Of a DNA stretch of 5,829 nucleotides, positions 1-4,968 are shown piece by piece. The position numbers were made by a program, and so were the translations under genes. The notes beneath the pieces were generated by a model, which saw nothing but the letters and a program-made list of their open reading frames with translations, ran no database searches and was not told where the DNA came from. Position 1 is the stretch's first letter. Each line of letters starts with the position of its first letter. Location: the NCBI GenBank assembly GCA_900552225.1, contig URYX01000123.1, positions 1 to 5,829 of the forward strand. Direction: 5' to 3'. Source of the DNA: an uncultured Oscillospiraceae bacterium (lineage in GTDB: Bacteria; Bacillota; Clostridia; Oscillospirales; Acutalibacteraceae).

Positions 1-422
1 TCAATGTCGATTTCGTGGTTGCGGGTTCCGTCGTTGTAGTAGGTCCAAATGGCAGAGCAGGCCCCCATCTCCGGCAGCACCTTCATGCGCACCTCAAAGG
101 AACCGGGGCCGAACCGCCGCCGGGAGGTCAGCACCGCGCCGGTGCGCTGTCCGTTTCCTCCGTTGAAGTCCCCCGTGTAGCGGTCGCCGCGGGCCGTGAG
201 CACCAAAATGCCGTCCGCGGTGCAGGCGGCATTTTCGGGCAGTACGCCGTGGTTGCCCTGTCCCCAGCGGGCACGCATAAGATACCAGTGCGCGGAGGGG
301 ATACCTTTGGCAAAATTCTCAAAAAAGGCGCCGTTTTCAAGATAAACGGAGGAGGCGGGGAGGCCGTTTCCGGCCGCCGGAGATACCGCGCCGGTGGCCA
401 TGTTCTGTATGTGAGCAGACAT
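1..422 (-). CDS. Glycoside hydrolase family 16 protein, leaderless paralogue (5' part; 3' end outside window)
   Basis: This is the first 140 codons of a GH16 beta-glycanase that runs off the window at position 1. It starts at ATG 422-420, six bases after a perfect AGGAGG. The product begins MSAHIQNMATGAV and has no hydrophobic signal segment or lipobox. A catalytic-domain N-terminus follows at about residue 28 (ENGAFFENFAKGIPSAHW), then GPGSFEVRMKVLP, IWTYYNDGTRN and HEIDI, where the window ends inside the catalytic E-x-D-x-E motif. It closely resembles the upstream protein at 2031-460, including almost identical DNA around the catalytic motif, so the pair arose by duplication. Only 37 bp separate the genes, so they are probably co-transcribed. 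GH16 enzymes hydrolyse beta-1,3/1,4-glucans or galactans. Whether this product is exported is unclear, since no leader is visible. Family assignment is firm; substrate is unknown. Confidence 0.9.
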   Translation of the reverse strand, partial: MSAHIQNMATGAVSPAAGNGLPASSVYLENGAFFENFAKGIPSAHWYLMRARWGQGNHGVLPENAACTADGILVLTARGDRYTGDFNGGNGQRTGAVLTSRRRFGPGSFEVRMKVLPEMGACSAIWTYYNDGTRNHEIDI

Positions 423-428
423 AGAAAT

Positions 429-434
429 CCTCCT
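429..434 (-). promoter_or_regulatory. Ribosome binding site of the downstream GH16 gene
   Basis: On the minus strand AGGAGG lies six bases before ATG 422. This near-perfect Shine-Dalgarno fixes the start and argues for independent initiation rather than readthrough from the upstream GH16 gene, whose stop codon lies at 462-460. Confidence 0.85.
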
Positions 435-459
435 TTCCGATGGGGAGATTGGCGGTGCG

Positions 460-2031
460 TCAGGCGAGAACGAAATCGCCGCGGGACGGCTGTGTGAGAT
501 ACAGATCATCAAAATAGGCATCGCCGTCGCCCTCGTTGCTGAGGGTCACACGCAGGCGGTAGGTGCCCTGAACGGTGGTGAAGGCTTTGGAGAACACGGA
601 GAGGGCGGTGCTGTCGCAGCTCCAGGTAAAGGTGCCGCCCGGGAGGACGCGGTCTCCGAGCTGCCCGAGGCATTCCACCCGAATCTGCGCCTTGCTGCCG
701 GCACTCAGGGAGGCGGCAGTCAGACTGATGCGGTAGGCGGCCTCGGAGTTGATCGAGGAAATGATCTGGGAGGCGGAGCCGCCGCGTCCGGCATGCAGCA
801 GGGTGTCCCTGCGCTGCGGATTTTCCGCATAGGAGGCCTCGCCCGACAGGCTCCACGCGGCAGAGGCATGCTCAAACCCGCCGTCGGCCGCGTAGTTGTT
901 GACCGGAAGCGAAACGGGCTCCGAGGGGTAGGCGTTCTTCGGCGTGCTGTCAAAGCCGTACTGCGTGGTCTCGTGGGATTCGTCATAGGCGGTGTACCGC
1001 ACCCAATCGACCAGCATGTAAGCGGTGTCGAAATCGGGAGTGCCGCACCAGTCCTTCGGAAACCATACGCCGAGCCAGAAATAGGTGGCGACGGTGGGAA
1101 TGTTTTTAGTGGCGCTGGCCTCCAGCTTGCCGTCGATGTAATAGTCGATGCGGTTTTGGTCGGTGTGCCAATCGAAGCGGTAGGTGTGCCATTCCCCGTC
1201 GTTGTGGGCGAAATCGGGGTACTTGTACTGCGAGGATTTGGTCTGCTCGGTGAGCCAGTTGGTGAACAGGGAATAGCGGAAGCTGCGGGTGTTGCCGGGC
1301 AGCTCGATGTCGATTTCGTGGTTGCGGGTTCCGTCGTTGTAATAGGTCCACATGGCCGTGCAGCTGCCCATCCGCGGCAGCACCTTCATGCGTACCTCAA
1401 AGCTGCCCGGGCCGAGTGGCTTCCGCGTGGCGAGACAGGCGCCCGACCGGCGGAGCGACTTGGTTTTGTAATAATCGCCGTAGGCGGCAAAGACGGCGGT
1501 ACCGTCCGCGGTGTAGGAGATGTGATCGCGCTTGACGCCGTTGTTGCCGGCCCCCCATTTCTGCTGCACGATATTCCAAATGGCAGGATCGATTCCGTCG
1601 GCAAAATCATCGAAGAAGCTGCCGTCCTCGGAGACGGAGGACGGTGCGGCGGTGACGGAGTTGTCCGTGCCGGCCGTGTAGTGCAGATAGGTGTGCTCCT
1701 GTGCCAGAAAGGCGGCAAGCTGCTCGGCCGTCAGCCCGCTCTCACCCGCCGACGGGGCGGTTGTGCCGGAGGCGGAAGGCTCGGCAGGGGAGGAGTCCGG
1801 AGCGGTGCTGTCGGAGGAGGCAGCGGAGTCGGCGCTGCTGCCGGACGTTTTGGTGCCGGTATCTCCGGAGGCCGTCGTGCTGCCGCTTTCCGATGAGCCG
1901 GAGGCGACGGGACTGTCCGAGCATCCGACGGCGGAGAGCAGAAGCATCAGGCCGAGCAGGAGACACAGGATACGGTGCCGCGCGGTCGGTGCGGCTTGCA
2001 AAGACAGGAATTGCGGTTTGTGCTGAGTCAT
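460..2031 (-). CDS. GH16 beta-glycanase lipoprotein with C-terminal carbohydrate-binding-like domain
   Basis: The product is a 523-residue surface-anchored glycoside hydrolase. ATG 2031 is chosen because it precedes a typical lipoprotein leader: basic residues to R20, a Leu-rich core, and lipobox SAVGC with Cys37. The open frame extends upstream to 2214, but that part is not leader-like and would overlap the predicted transcription start. Residues 38-100 are a Ser/Thr/Ala/Gly-rich tether. About 138-350 form the GH16 jelly roll, with FFDDFADGIDPAIWN, GSFEVRMKVLP, catalytic HEIDIE (E239 nucleophile, D241, E243 acid/base), WHTYRFDW and a closing VDWVRYT strand. The E-x-D-x-E motif lacks the extra bulge residue of laminarinases and agarases, as in lichenases and plant xyloglucan hydrolases. 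Residues 378-513 resemble CBM4/9-type beta-sandwiches (ADGGFE start, YFDDLYL end). It is probably the first gene of an operon with the GH16 gene at 422. Exact substrate is not determinable. Confidence 0.93.
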   Translation of the reverse strand: MTQHKPQFLSLQAAPTARHRILCLLLGLMLLLSAVGCSDSPVASGSSESGSTTASGDTGTKTSGSSADSAASSDSTAPDSSPAEPSASGTTAPSAGESGLTAEQLAAFLAQEHTYLHYTAGTDNSVTAAPSSVSEDGSFFDDFADGIDPAIWNIVQQKWGAGNNGVKRDHISYTADGTAVFAAYGDYYKTKSLRRSGACLATRKPLGPGSFEVRMKVLPRMGSCTAMWTYYNDGTRNHEIDIELPGNTRSFRYSLFTNWLTEQTKSSQYKYPDFAHNDGEWHTYRFDWHTDQNRIDYYIDGKLEASATKNIPTVATYFWLGVWFPKDWCGTPDFDTAYMLVDWVRYTAYDESHETTQYGFDSTPKNAYPSEPVSLPVNNYAADGGFEHASAAWSLSGEASYAENPQRRDTLLHAGRGGSASQIISSINSEAAYRISLTAASLSAGSKAQIRVECLGQLGDRVLPGGTFTWSCDSTALSVFSKAFTTVQGTYRLRVTLSNEGDGDAYFDDLYLTQPSRGDFVLA

Positions 2032-2199
2032 GTGAATTCCCCCACTTTCTTGACGGTATGTCGGAGTCGGCGGATGTCGGCTTTGTCCACGGTATCCTTT
2101 TGGCTTTGGCGGATATGCTGCGGCCGCGCGAGGCTCAGACTTCTGTATTTGCGGTGCGCAGGGCCGCATGGTTGGTTGTACAGCCGCCCAAACAGCAAT

Positions 2200-2213
2200 A
2201 GAAACCGATTTCA
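2200..2213 (-). promoter_or_regulatory. Candidate cre / LacI-family operator (CcpA-type)
   Basis: The minus strand reads TGAAATCGGTTTCT. Against the cre consensus TGNAANCGNTTNCA it matches nine of the ten fixed positions, failing only at the last base. The arms GAAA and TTTC are perfect inverted repeats around a central CG, as LacI-family proteins require. It begins at the predicted +1 of the GH16 promoter (-10 at 2225-2220), a position where CcpA or another LacI-family repressor would block transcription. Carbon catabolite repression of a polysaccharide-degrading operon is the natural reading. A local LacI-family sugar regulator is an alternative, since no regulator gene is in the window. 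Confidence 0.6.
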
Positions 2214-2219
2214 TTTTTG

Positions 2220-2248
2220 ATTATAGCATAGCTTTCTCCAAAAGGAAA
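2220..2248 (-). promoter_or_regulatory. Extended -10 sigma-A promoter for the GH16 genes
   Basis: On the minus strand TATAAT occupies 2225-2220 and is preceded by TGC, giving an extended -10 (TGnTATAAT). With a 17-base spacer the -35 would be TTTCCT at 2248-2243, which is weak and fits reliance on the extended -10. A-tracts on this strand at 2268-2263 and 2280-2275, about one helical turn apart, could act as an UP element. The predicted start is near 2213, leaving a leader of about 180 nt before ATG 2031. Confidence 0.65.
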
Positions 2249-2440
2249 GAGGGAATATTCTCTTTTTTCTTCAGTTTTTTGAAAAGGGGCACCGCGGGAG
2301 CGGTCGCCGAAAGCGGCGGAGAAGCGCGGGCCTGCGCGGGAAACAGCGTACAGACCTGCGGAGAGCGGCGTATAGACATAGATCGGCGGCTTTTCGCATA
2401 TAGATAGGGTAAAGAAAGCCTGAAATCGGCGAAAAGCAAA

Positions 2441-2446
2441 GAGGTG
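2441..2446 (+). promoter_or_regulatory. Ribosome binding site of the carboxypeptidase gene
   Basis: GAGGTG followed by the six bases TTGACA leads to GTG 2453. This spacing decides between GTG 2453 and the in-frame GTG at 2444, which lies inside the Shine-Dalgarno itself and has no ribosome site of its own. Confidence 0.7.
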
Positions 2447-2452
2447 TTGACA

Positions 2453-3748
2453 GTGAAACAAAGCATCAAGCGCGGTCTGGCGGCGGGCCTGGCGATCGGC
2501 TGCCTGGCGTCCGCTGCTCTGCCGTCGGCGGCGGACGGACTGGAGGAGGTTTCCGTGCCTCCGGAGGTGACGGAAACGGGAGAGTCGGTGTGGCTGTATG
2601 AGCGCGAGGCGGGCGAGAGCGTTGCCGATCTGATTCTGGCGGCGGGTGCGGAGGCCTGGAACGAGACGGCGGCCGTTCCGGCCGAGGCCTCCGACCTGAA
2701 GGTGGGCGGTAAGGGAGCCGTTCTGATTGATCTGGACAGCGGCCGGGTGCTGTTTGAGCAGGACAGCCATACCCGCGTGCCGATTGCTTCGGTCACCAAG
2801 GTGATGACGCTGCTGCTGATTTTTGAGGCGATGGACGAGGGGCGGGTCACGGAGGAGACGACGGTGACCTGTTCGGCGGAGGCGGCCTCCATGGGCGGAT
2901 CGCAGATCTGGCTGAAGGAGGGGGAGATCATGTCGGTCTGCGACCTGCTGAAGGCCATCGCCGTCGTCTCCGCCAACGATGCCTGCGCGGCGATGGCGGA
3001 GCATCTGGACGGGTCGGTGGCTGCGTTTGTGGCGCGCATGAACCGCCGCGCGGCGGAGCTCGGGATGCAGGATACGCAGTTTCTCGACTGCTGCGGCCTG
3101 GATGATACGGCCTATTCCTCCGCCTACGATGTGGCGCTGATGTCGCGGGAGCTGATGCGCCATCCGCAGATTCAGAAATATACCACCATCTGGATGGATA
3201 CGCTGCGCGGCGGAGCGTCGCAGCTTGTCAACACCAACAAGCTGGTGCGGTTTTATAAGGGGGCGACCGGTCTGAAAACCGGGACCACCGCGGCGGCGGG
3301 GCACTGCCTGGCGGCTACGGCGGAGCGCAGCGGCCTCCGGCTGTGTGCCGTGACCCTCGGCTGCGCGACGACGGACGAACGCTTCGGCGGCGCCCGGGCA
3401 ATGCTGGATTTCGGATTCGCCAACTACGCGGTGTATACGCCGTCGGTCGATCCGGAGCAGCTGCCCCCGCTGCGGGTACTGCACGGGGAGCAGATCGAGG
3501 TGCACGTGTCCGCCCGGCCGATGGAGACGCTGCTCGTGAAAAAAGGGCAGGAGCAGCAGGTGCGCTGTGAGGTGCGGATGGCGGAGGATGTGGAGGCGCC
3601 GGTGTATGCGGGCGAAACGCTCGGAGAGGTGGCGGTATGCCTCGGAGAGGAAACGCTGGCCTCCTATCCGCTGCTGGCGGCGGAGGATATTCCCCGCCTG
3701 AGCATCGGGACGGCGCTCCGGCGGCTGTGGGCAGCGCTGGTGTGGTGA
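2453..3748 (+). CDS. dacF: D-alanyl-D-alanine carboxypeptidase (peptidase S11, DacF/PBP5 type)
   Basis: This 431-residue penicillin-binding protein removes the terminal D-Ala from peptidoglycan pentapeptides outside the membrane, limiting cross-linking. GTG 2453 follows GAGGTG with a six-base spacer. A Sec signal peptide (MKQSIKRG, then an Ala/Leu core) probably ends near A27. All three active-site motifs are present: S113-V-T-K116 with the acylating serine, S173-A-N175, and K275-T-G277. The stretches NTNKLVRFYKGATGLKTG and YDVALMSREL are typical of Clostridia DacF-like proteins. About 325-414 form the PBP5-like C-terminal beta domain, and the end IGTALRRLWAALVW could be an amphipathic membrane anchor. 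Residues 211-216 read LDCCGL where many homologues have an Asn-containing N-x-x-GL loop. It is transcribed away from the GH16 genes; no regulatory site specific to it was found. The symbol is by resemblance; sporulation-specific use is not shown. Confidence 0.93.
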   Translation: MKQSIKRGLAAGLAIGCLASAALPSAADGLEEVSVPPEVTETGESVWLYEREAGESVADLILAAGAEAWNETAAVPAEASDLKVGGKGAVLIDLDSGRVLFEQDSHTRVPIASVTKVMTLLLIFEAMDEGRVTEETTVTCSAEAASMGGSQIWLKEGEIMSVCDLLKAIAVVSANDACAAMAEHLDGSVAAFVARMNRRAAELGMQDTQFLDCCGLDDTAYSSAYDVALMSRELMRHPQIQKYTTIWMDTLRGGASQLVNTNKLVRFYKGATGLKTGTTAAAGHCLAATAERSGLRLCAVTLGCATTDERFGGARAMLDFGFANYAVYTPSVDPEQLPPLRVLHGEQIEVHVSARPMETLLVKKGQEQQVRCEVRMAEDVEAPVYAGETLGEVAVCLGEETLASYPLLAAEDIPRLSIGTALRRLWAALVW

Positions 3749-3778
3749 GGTCGGGTCGGCTCCCGCGACTTCCAAGAC

Positions 3779-3814
3779 AAGCCTGAGGAACCGTCAAGAC
3801 TGCCCTCGGGCTTT
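3779..3814 (+). terminator. Possible terminator after the carboxypeptidase gene
   Basis: AAGCCTGAGG at 3779-3788 pairs with CCTCGGGCTT at 3804-3813 (ten pairs, one of them G-U) around a 15-nt loop, and is followed by a short T run interrupted by C. It starts 31 bases after the stop codon at 3748. The loop is long and the T tract short, so it may be inefficient. Confidence 0.45.
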
Positions 3815-3897
3815 CTCCAAGGCCGCAAAAACGGCATATGCGGACAGGACAAAGAGACGCAATGCGGCTTCTGTTTCTTTTCCTTATTCTCTTAAAA

Positions 3898-3932
3898 ACA
3901 TCGGCGGACCCTGCCGTGGGGTCCGCCGATGT
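3898..3932. terminator. Perfect 14-bp hairpin, likely transcription terminator
   Basis: ACATCGGCGGACCC (3898-3911) is exactly complementary to GGGTCCGCCGATGT (3919-3932) with the seven-base loop TGCCGTG. In the plus direction the following TGCGTTGTG is a poor T tract. In the minus direction the stem is followed by TTTTTAAG, a much better one. No minus-strand gene is seen to its right in this window, so it may act as a bidirectional barrier isolating the downstream promoter from carboxypeptidase transcription. Confidence 0.65.
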
Positions 3933-3985
3933 TGCGTTGTGCTCCGAATGTGTCCTTTTCTATAAATTTTGTGTTCTTATATACG

Positions 3986-4014
3986 ATGACAAGAGGAAAA
4001 TCGGAGTTTATAAT
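3986..4014 (+). promoter_or_regulatory. Strong sigma-A promoter for the lipoprotein unit
   Basis: ATGACA at 3986-3991 (five of six to TTGACA), a 17-base spacer, and a perfect TATAAT at 4009-4014. The start would be near 4021, giving a leader of about 53 nt before ATG 4074. A weaker overlapping arrangement (TATAAA near 3961) is possible. This is the best promoter match in the window and should drive both genes at 4074 and 4969. Confidence 0.8.
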
Positions 4015-4073
4015 AAATACACAAAATCTCCTTTGCGGAACGATTTATTTTAAAATACTTTGGGAGTGATGGA

Positions 4074-4922
4074 ATGAACAGAAGAACATGGTGCGGCGGG
4101 TTGGCGTCGGTTCTGTGTGCCGCCCTGCTGCTGAGCGGCTGCGGCAAGACCCCCGCAGACAGCACGGCGGAGCCGGACGCGAGCGGTACGACCACCTCGG
4201 TGACGGGTACGGTGTCCTCGACCGGAGCCTCCGGGACGTTCTCCTCTGCGGAATCAACCACGACCTCGGCCACAACGGGAACAACGGCAGATTCCTCCGC
4301 GGATACGCTTGCTGCGGGCCTTTACAGTGCCCATGACGAGCTTGCAGCCATGCTGCGGGAGGGGGCGGTTTCGTCGAAGGCTCTGTGGAGACCGGTGTAT
4401 CTGGATGCCAACTGTGAAAACGGCTGGAAGAACATGAAGGCCAACGAAGAGACCTTCAGCATGAAGCTCACGGATTTTGCCTTGCCCTTTGTGTTTATAC
4501 CGGAGTACGGCGGGGTGCTGCTCAATGCCAATCAGTGGGCGGACGGCGGCATCTACTGGGATAAGGCCGGCCTTATGTATAAGGCTCCGTGTGCACACAG
4601 CGCCATTCTCAAGGCGGGCAGCATTACTTCCATTTCCGCGGCATCGGAGACGGAGGCCGGTGCGCTGACCACGACCGAGGGACGTGTCGCCATTTATAAA
4701 AACGACAAAAAGATTTGGCCGACGGATCGGGACTTTGCCGTGATCCGTGCGGGCGAGCCGGTGGAGTTTCCGGAGCTTGCGCTGGAGCTCGAAAAGGGTG
4801 ATGTCATTGTCATTGAGGCCTACGGCGCGGCCCCGGGCCGGGATACGGAGATTACGGACGATACCAAGGGCGAATGGCGCAACCATATCCTGATGGATCC
4901 CGTGATGGAGGTTCTGGGATAA
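4074..4922 (+). CDS. Small lipoprotein with beta-rich (jelly-roll-like) module
   Basis: A 282-residue cell-surface lipoprotein of unassigned function. ATG 4074 follows GGGAG with a seven-base spacer. The leader MNRRTWCGGLASVLCAALLLSGC ends in lipobox LSGC with Cys23 as the lipidated residue. Residues 24-79 are a Ser/Thr/Ala/Gly tether. From about residue 82 (GLYSAHDEL) to the end lies one module, with landmarks ANQW (152-155), RVAIYKNDKKIWP (204-216), LEKGDVIVIEAYG (239-251) and a last strand NHILMDPVMEV. The YKND-x2-IWP plus GD-x-I pattern resembles beta-sandwich modules attached to secreted carbohydrate-active enzymes in gut Clostridia, and no hydrolase motif is visible, so a glycan-binding role is inferred. 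The following protein at 4969 shares the module; the two genes are 46 bp apart and probably form one transcript. Confidence 0.88.
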   Translation: MNRRTWCGGLASVLCAALLLSGCGKTPADSTAEPDASGTTTSVTGTVSSTGASGTFSSAESTTTSATTGTTADSSADTLAAGLYSAHDELAAMLREGAVSSKALWRPVYLDANCENGWKNMKANEETFSMKLTDFALPFVFIPEYGGVLLNANQWADGGIYWDKAGLMYKAPCAHSAILKAGSITSISAASETEAGALTTTEGRVAIYKNDKKIWPTDRDFAVIRAGEPVEFPELALELEKGDVIVIEAYGAAPGRDTEITDDTKGEWRNHILMDPVMEVLG

Positions 4923-4968
4923 ATCGCATGCCGCCCTGCGGAAAAGATGCCGAGTAAGGAGAGATACG

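Larger units (their letters stand above)
2032..2452. other. Divergent intergenic region between GH16 and carboxypeptidase genes
   Basis: No credible gene is seen in these 421 bases. From left to right they hold a roughly 180-nt GC-rich leader for the GH16 transcript, with repeated CCGACAT/CCGACT units on the minus strand at about 2050-2085. Next come a cre-like operator at 2200-2213, a minus-strand promoter at 2220-2248, and an AT-rich block with six-base T runs at 2263-2268 and 2275-2280. A GC-rich stretch follows at 2290-2400 with small stems such as CGCCG-AAAG-CGGCG. No convincing plus-strand -35/-10 pair was found for the carboxypeptidase; TATAGA at 2371 and 2399 are the nearest -10-like hexamers but lack a good -35. 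Confidence 0.6.
3749..4073. other. Intergenic region with terminators and a promoter
   Basis: These 325 bases separate the carboxypeptidase from the lipoprotein unit. They contain a weak terminator-like hairpin (3779-3814), a pyrimidine-rich stretch (about 3868-3892), a perfect long hairpin (3898-3932), and an AT-rich promoter zone (about 3955-4060). An open frame of 71 codons starting at 3838 spans the hairpin and the promoter, has no ribosome site and is not considered a gene. Confidence 0.65.

Noticed and set aside
455..470. Programmed +1 frameshift (RF2-like TGA-C context) joining the two GH16 genes.
   Set aside because: There is no slippery codon or stimulatory upstream Shine-Dalgarno, and the downstream gene has its own excellent ribosome site.
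793..1896. Long open frame (367 codons) on the plus strand across the GH16 lipoprotein gene.
   Set aside because: It is antisense to a well-supported gene; its Gly/Val/Arg-rich product is a typical shadow of GC-rich coding DNA.
2032..2214. N-terminal extension of the GH16 lipoprotein to an ATG at 2214.
   Set aside because: The extra 61 residues would precede a clear lipoprotein leader, have no ribosome site, and begin one base from the predicted transcription start and cre-like site.
2247..2268. AAGAGGGAATATTCTCTT followed by T's as a plus-strand terminator.
   Set aside because: The stem has only five Watson-Crick pairs plus wobbles, no plus-strand gene precedes it, and the A/T runs fit an UP element for the minus-strand promoter better.
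2421..2434. TGAAATCGGCGAAA as a second cre site upstream of the carboxypeptidase.
   Set aside because: Only the left half matches; seven of ten fixed positions and no inverted right arm.
2444..2452. GTG 2444 as start of the carboxypeptidase.
   Set aside because: It lies within the Shine-Dalgarno GAGGTG that is correctly spaced for GTG 2453.
2447..2452. TTGACA as a consensus -35 box.
   Set aside because: It is the spacer between the ribosome site and the start codon, and no -10 follows at a suitable distance inside the coding sequence.
2135..3775. Very long open frame (546 codons) on the minus strand over the carboxypeptidase, and a second one at 2221-3039.
   Set aside because: Both are antisense to a gene with all three S11 motifs; the products are His/Arg/Ser-rich without recognisable domains.
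3838..4053. 71-codon plus-strand frame with a hydrophobic N-terminus.
   Set aside because: It has no ribosome site and spans both the perfect hairpin and the strong promoter of the next gene.
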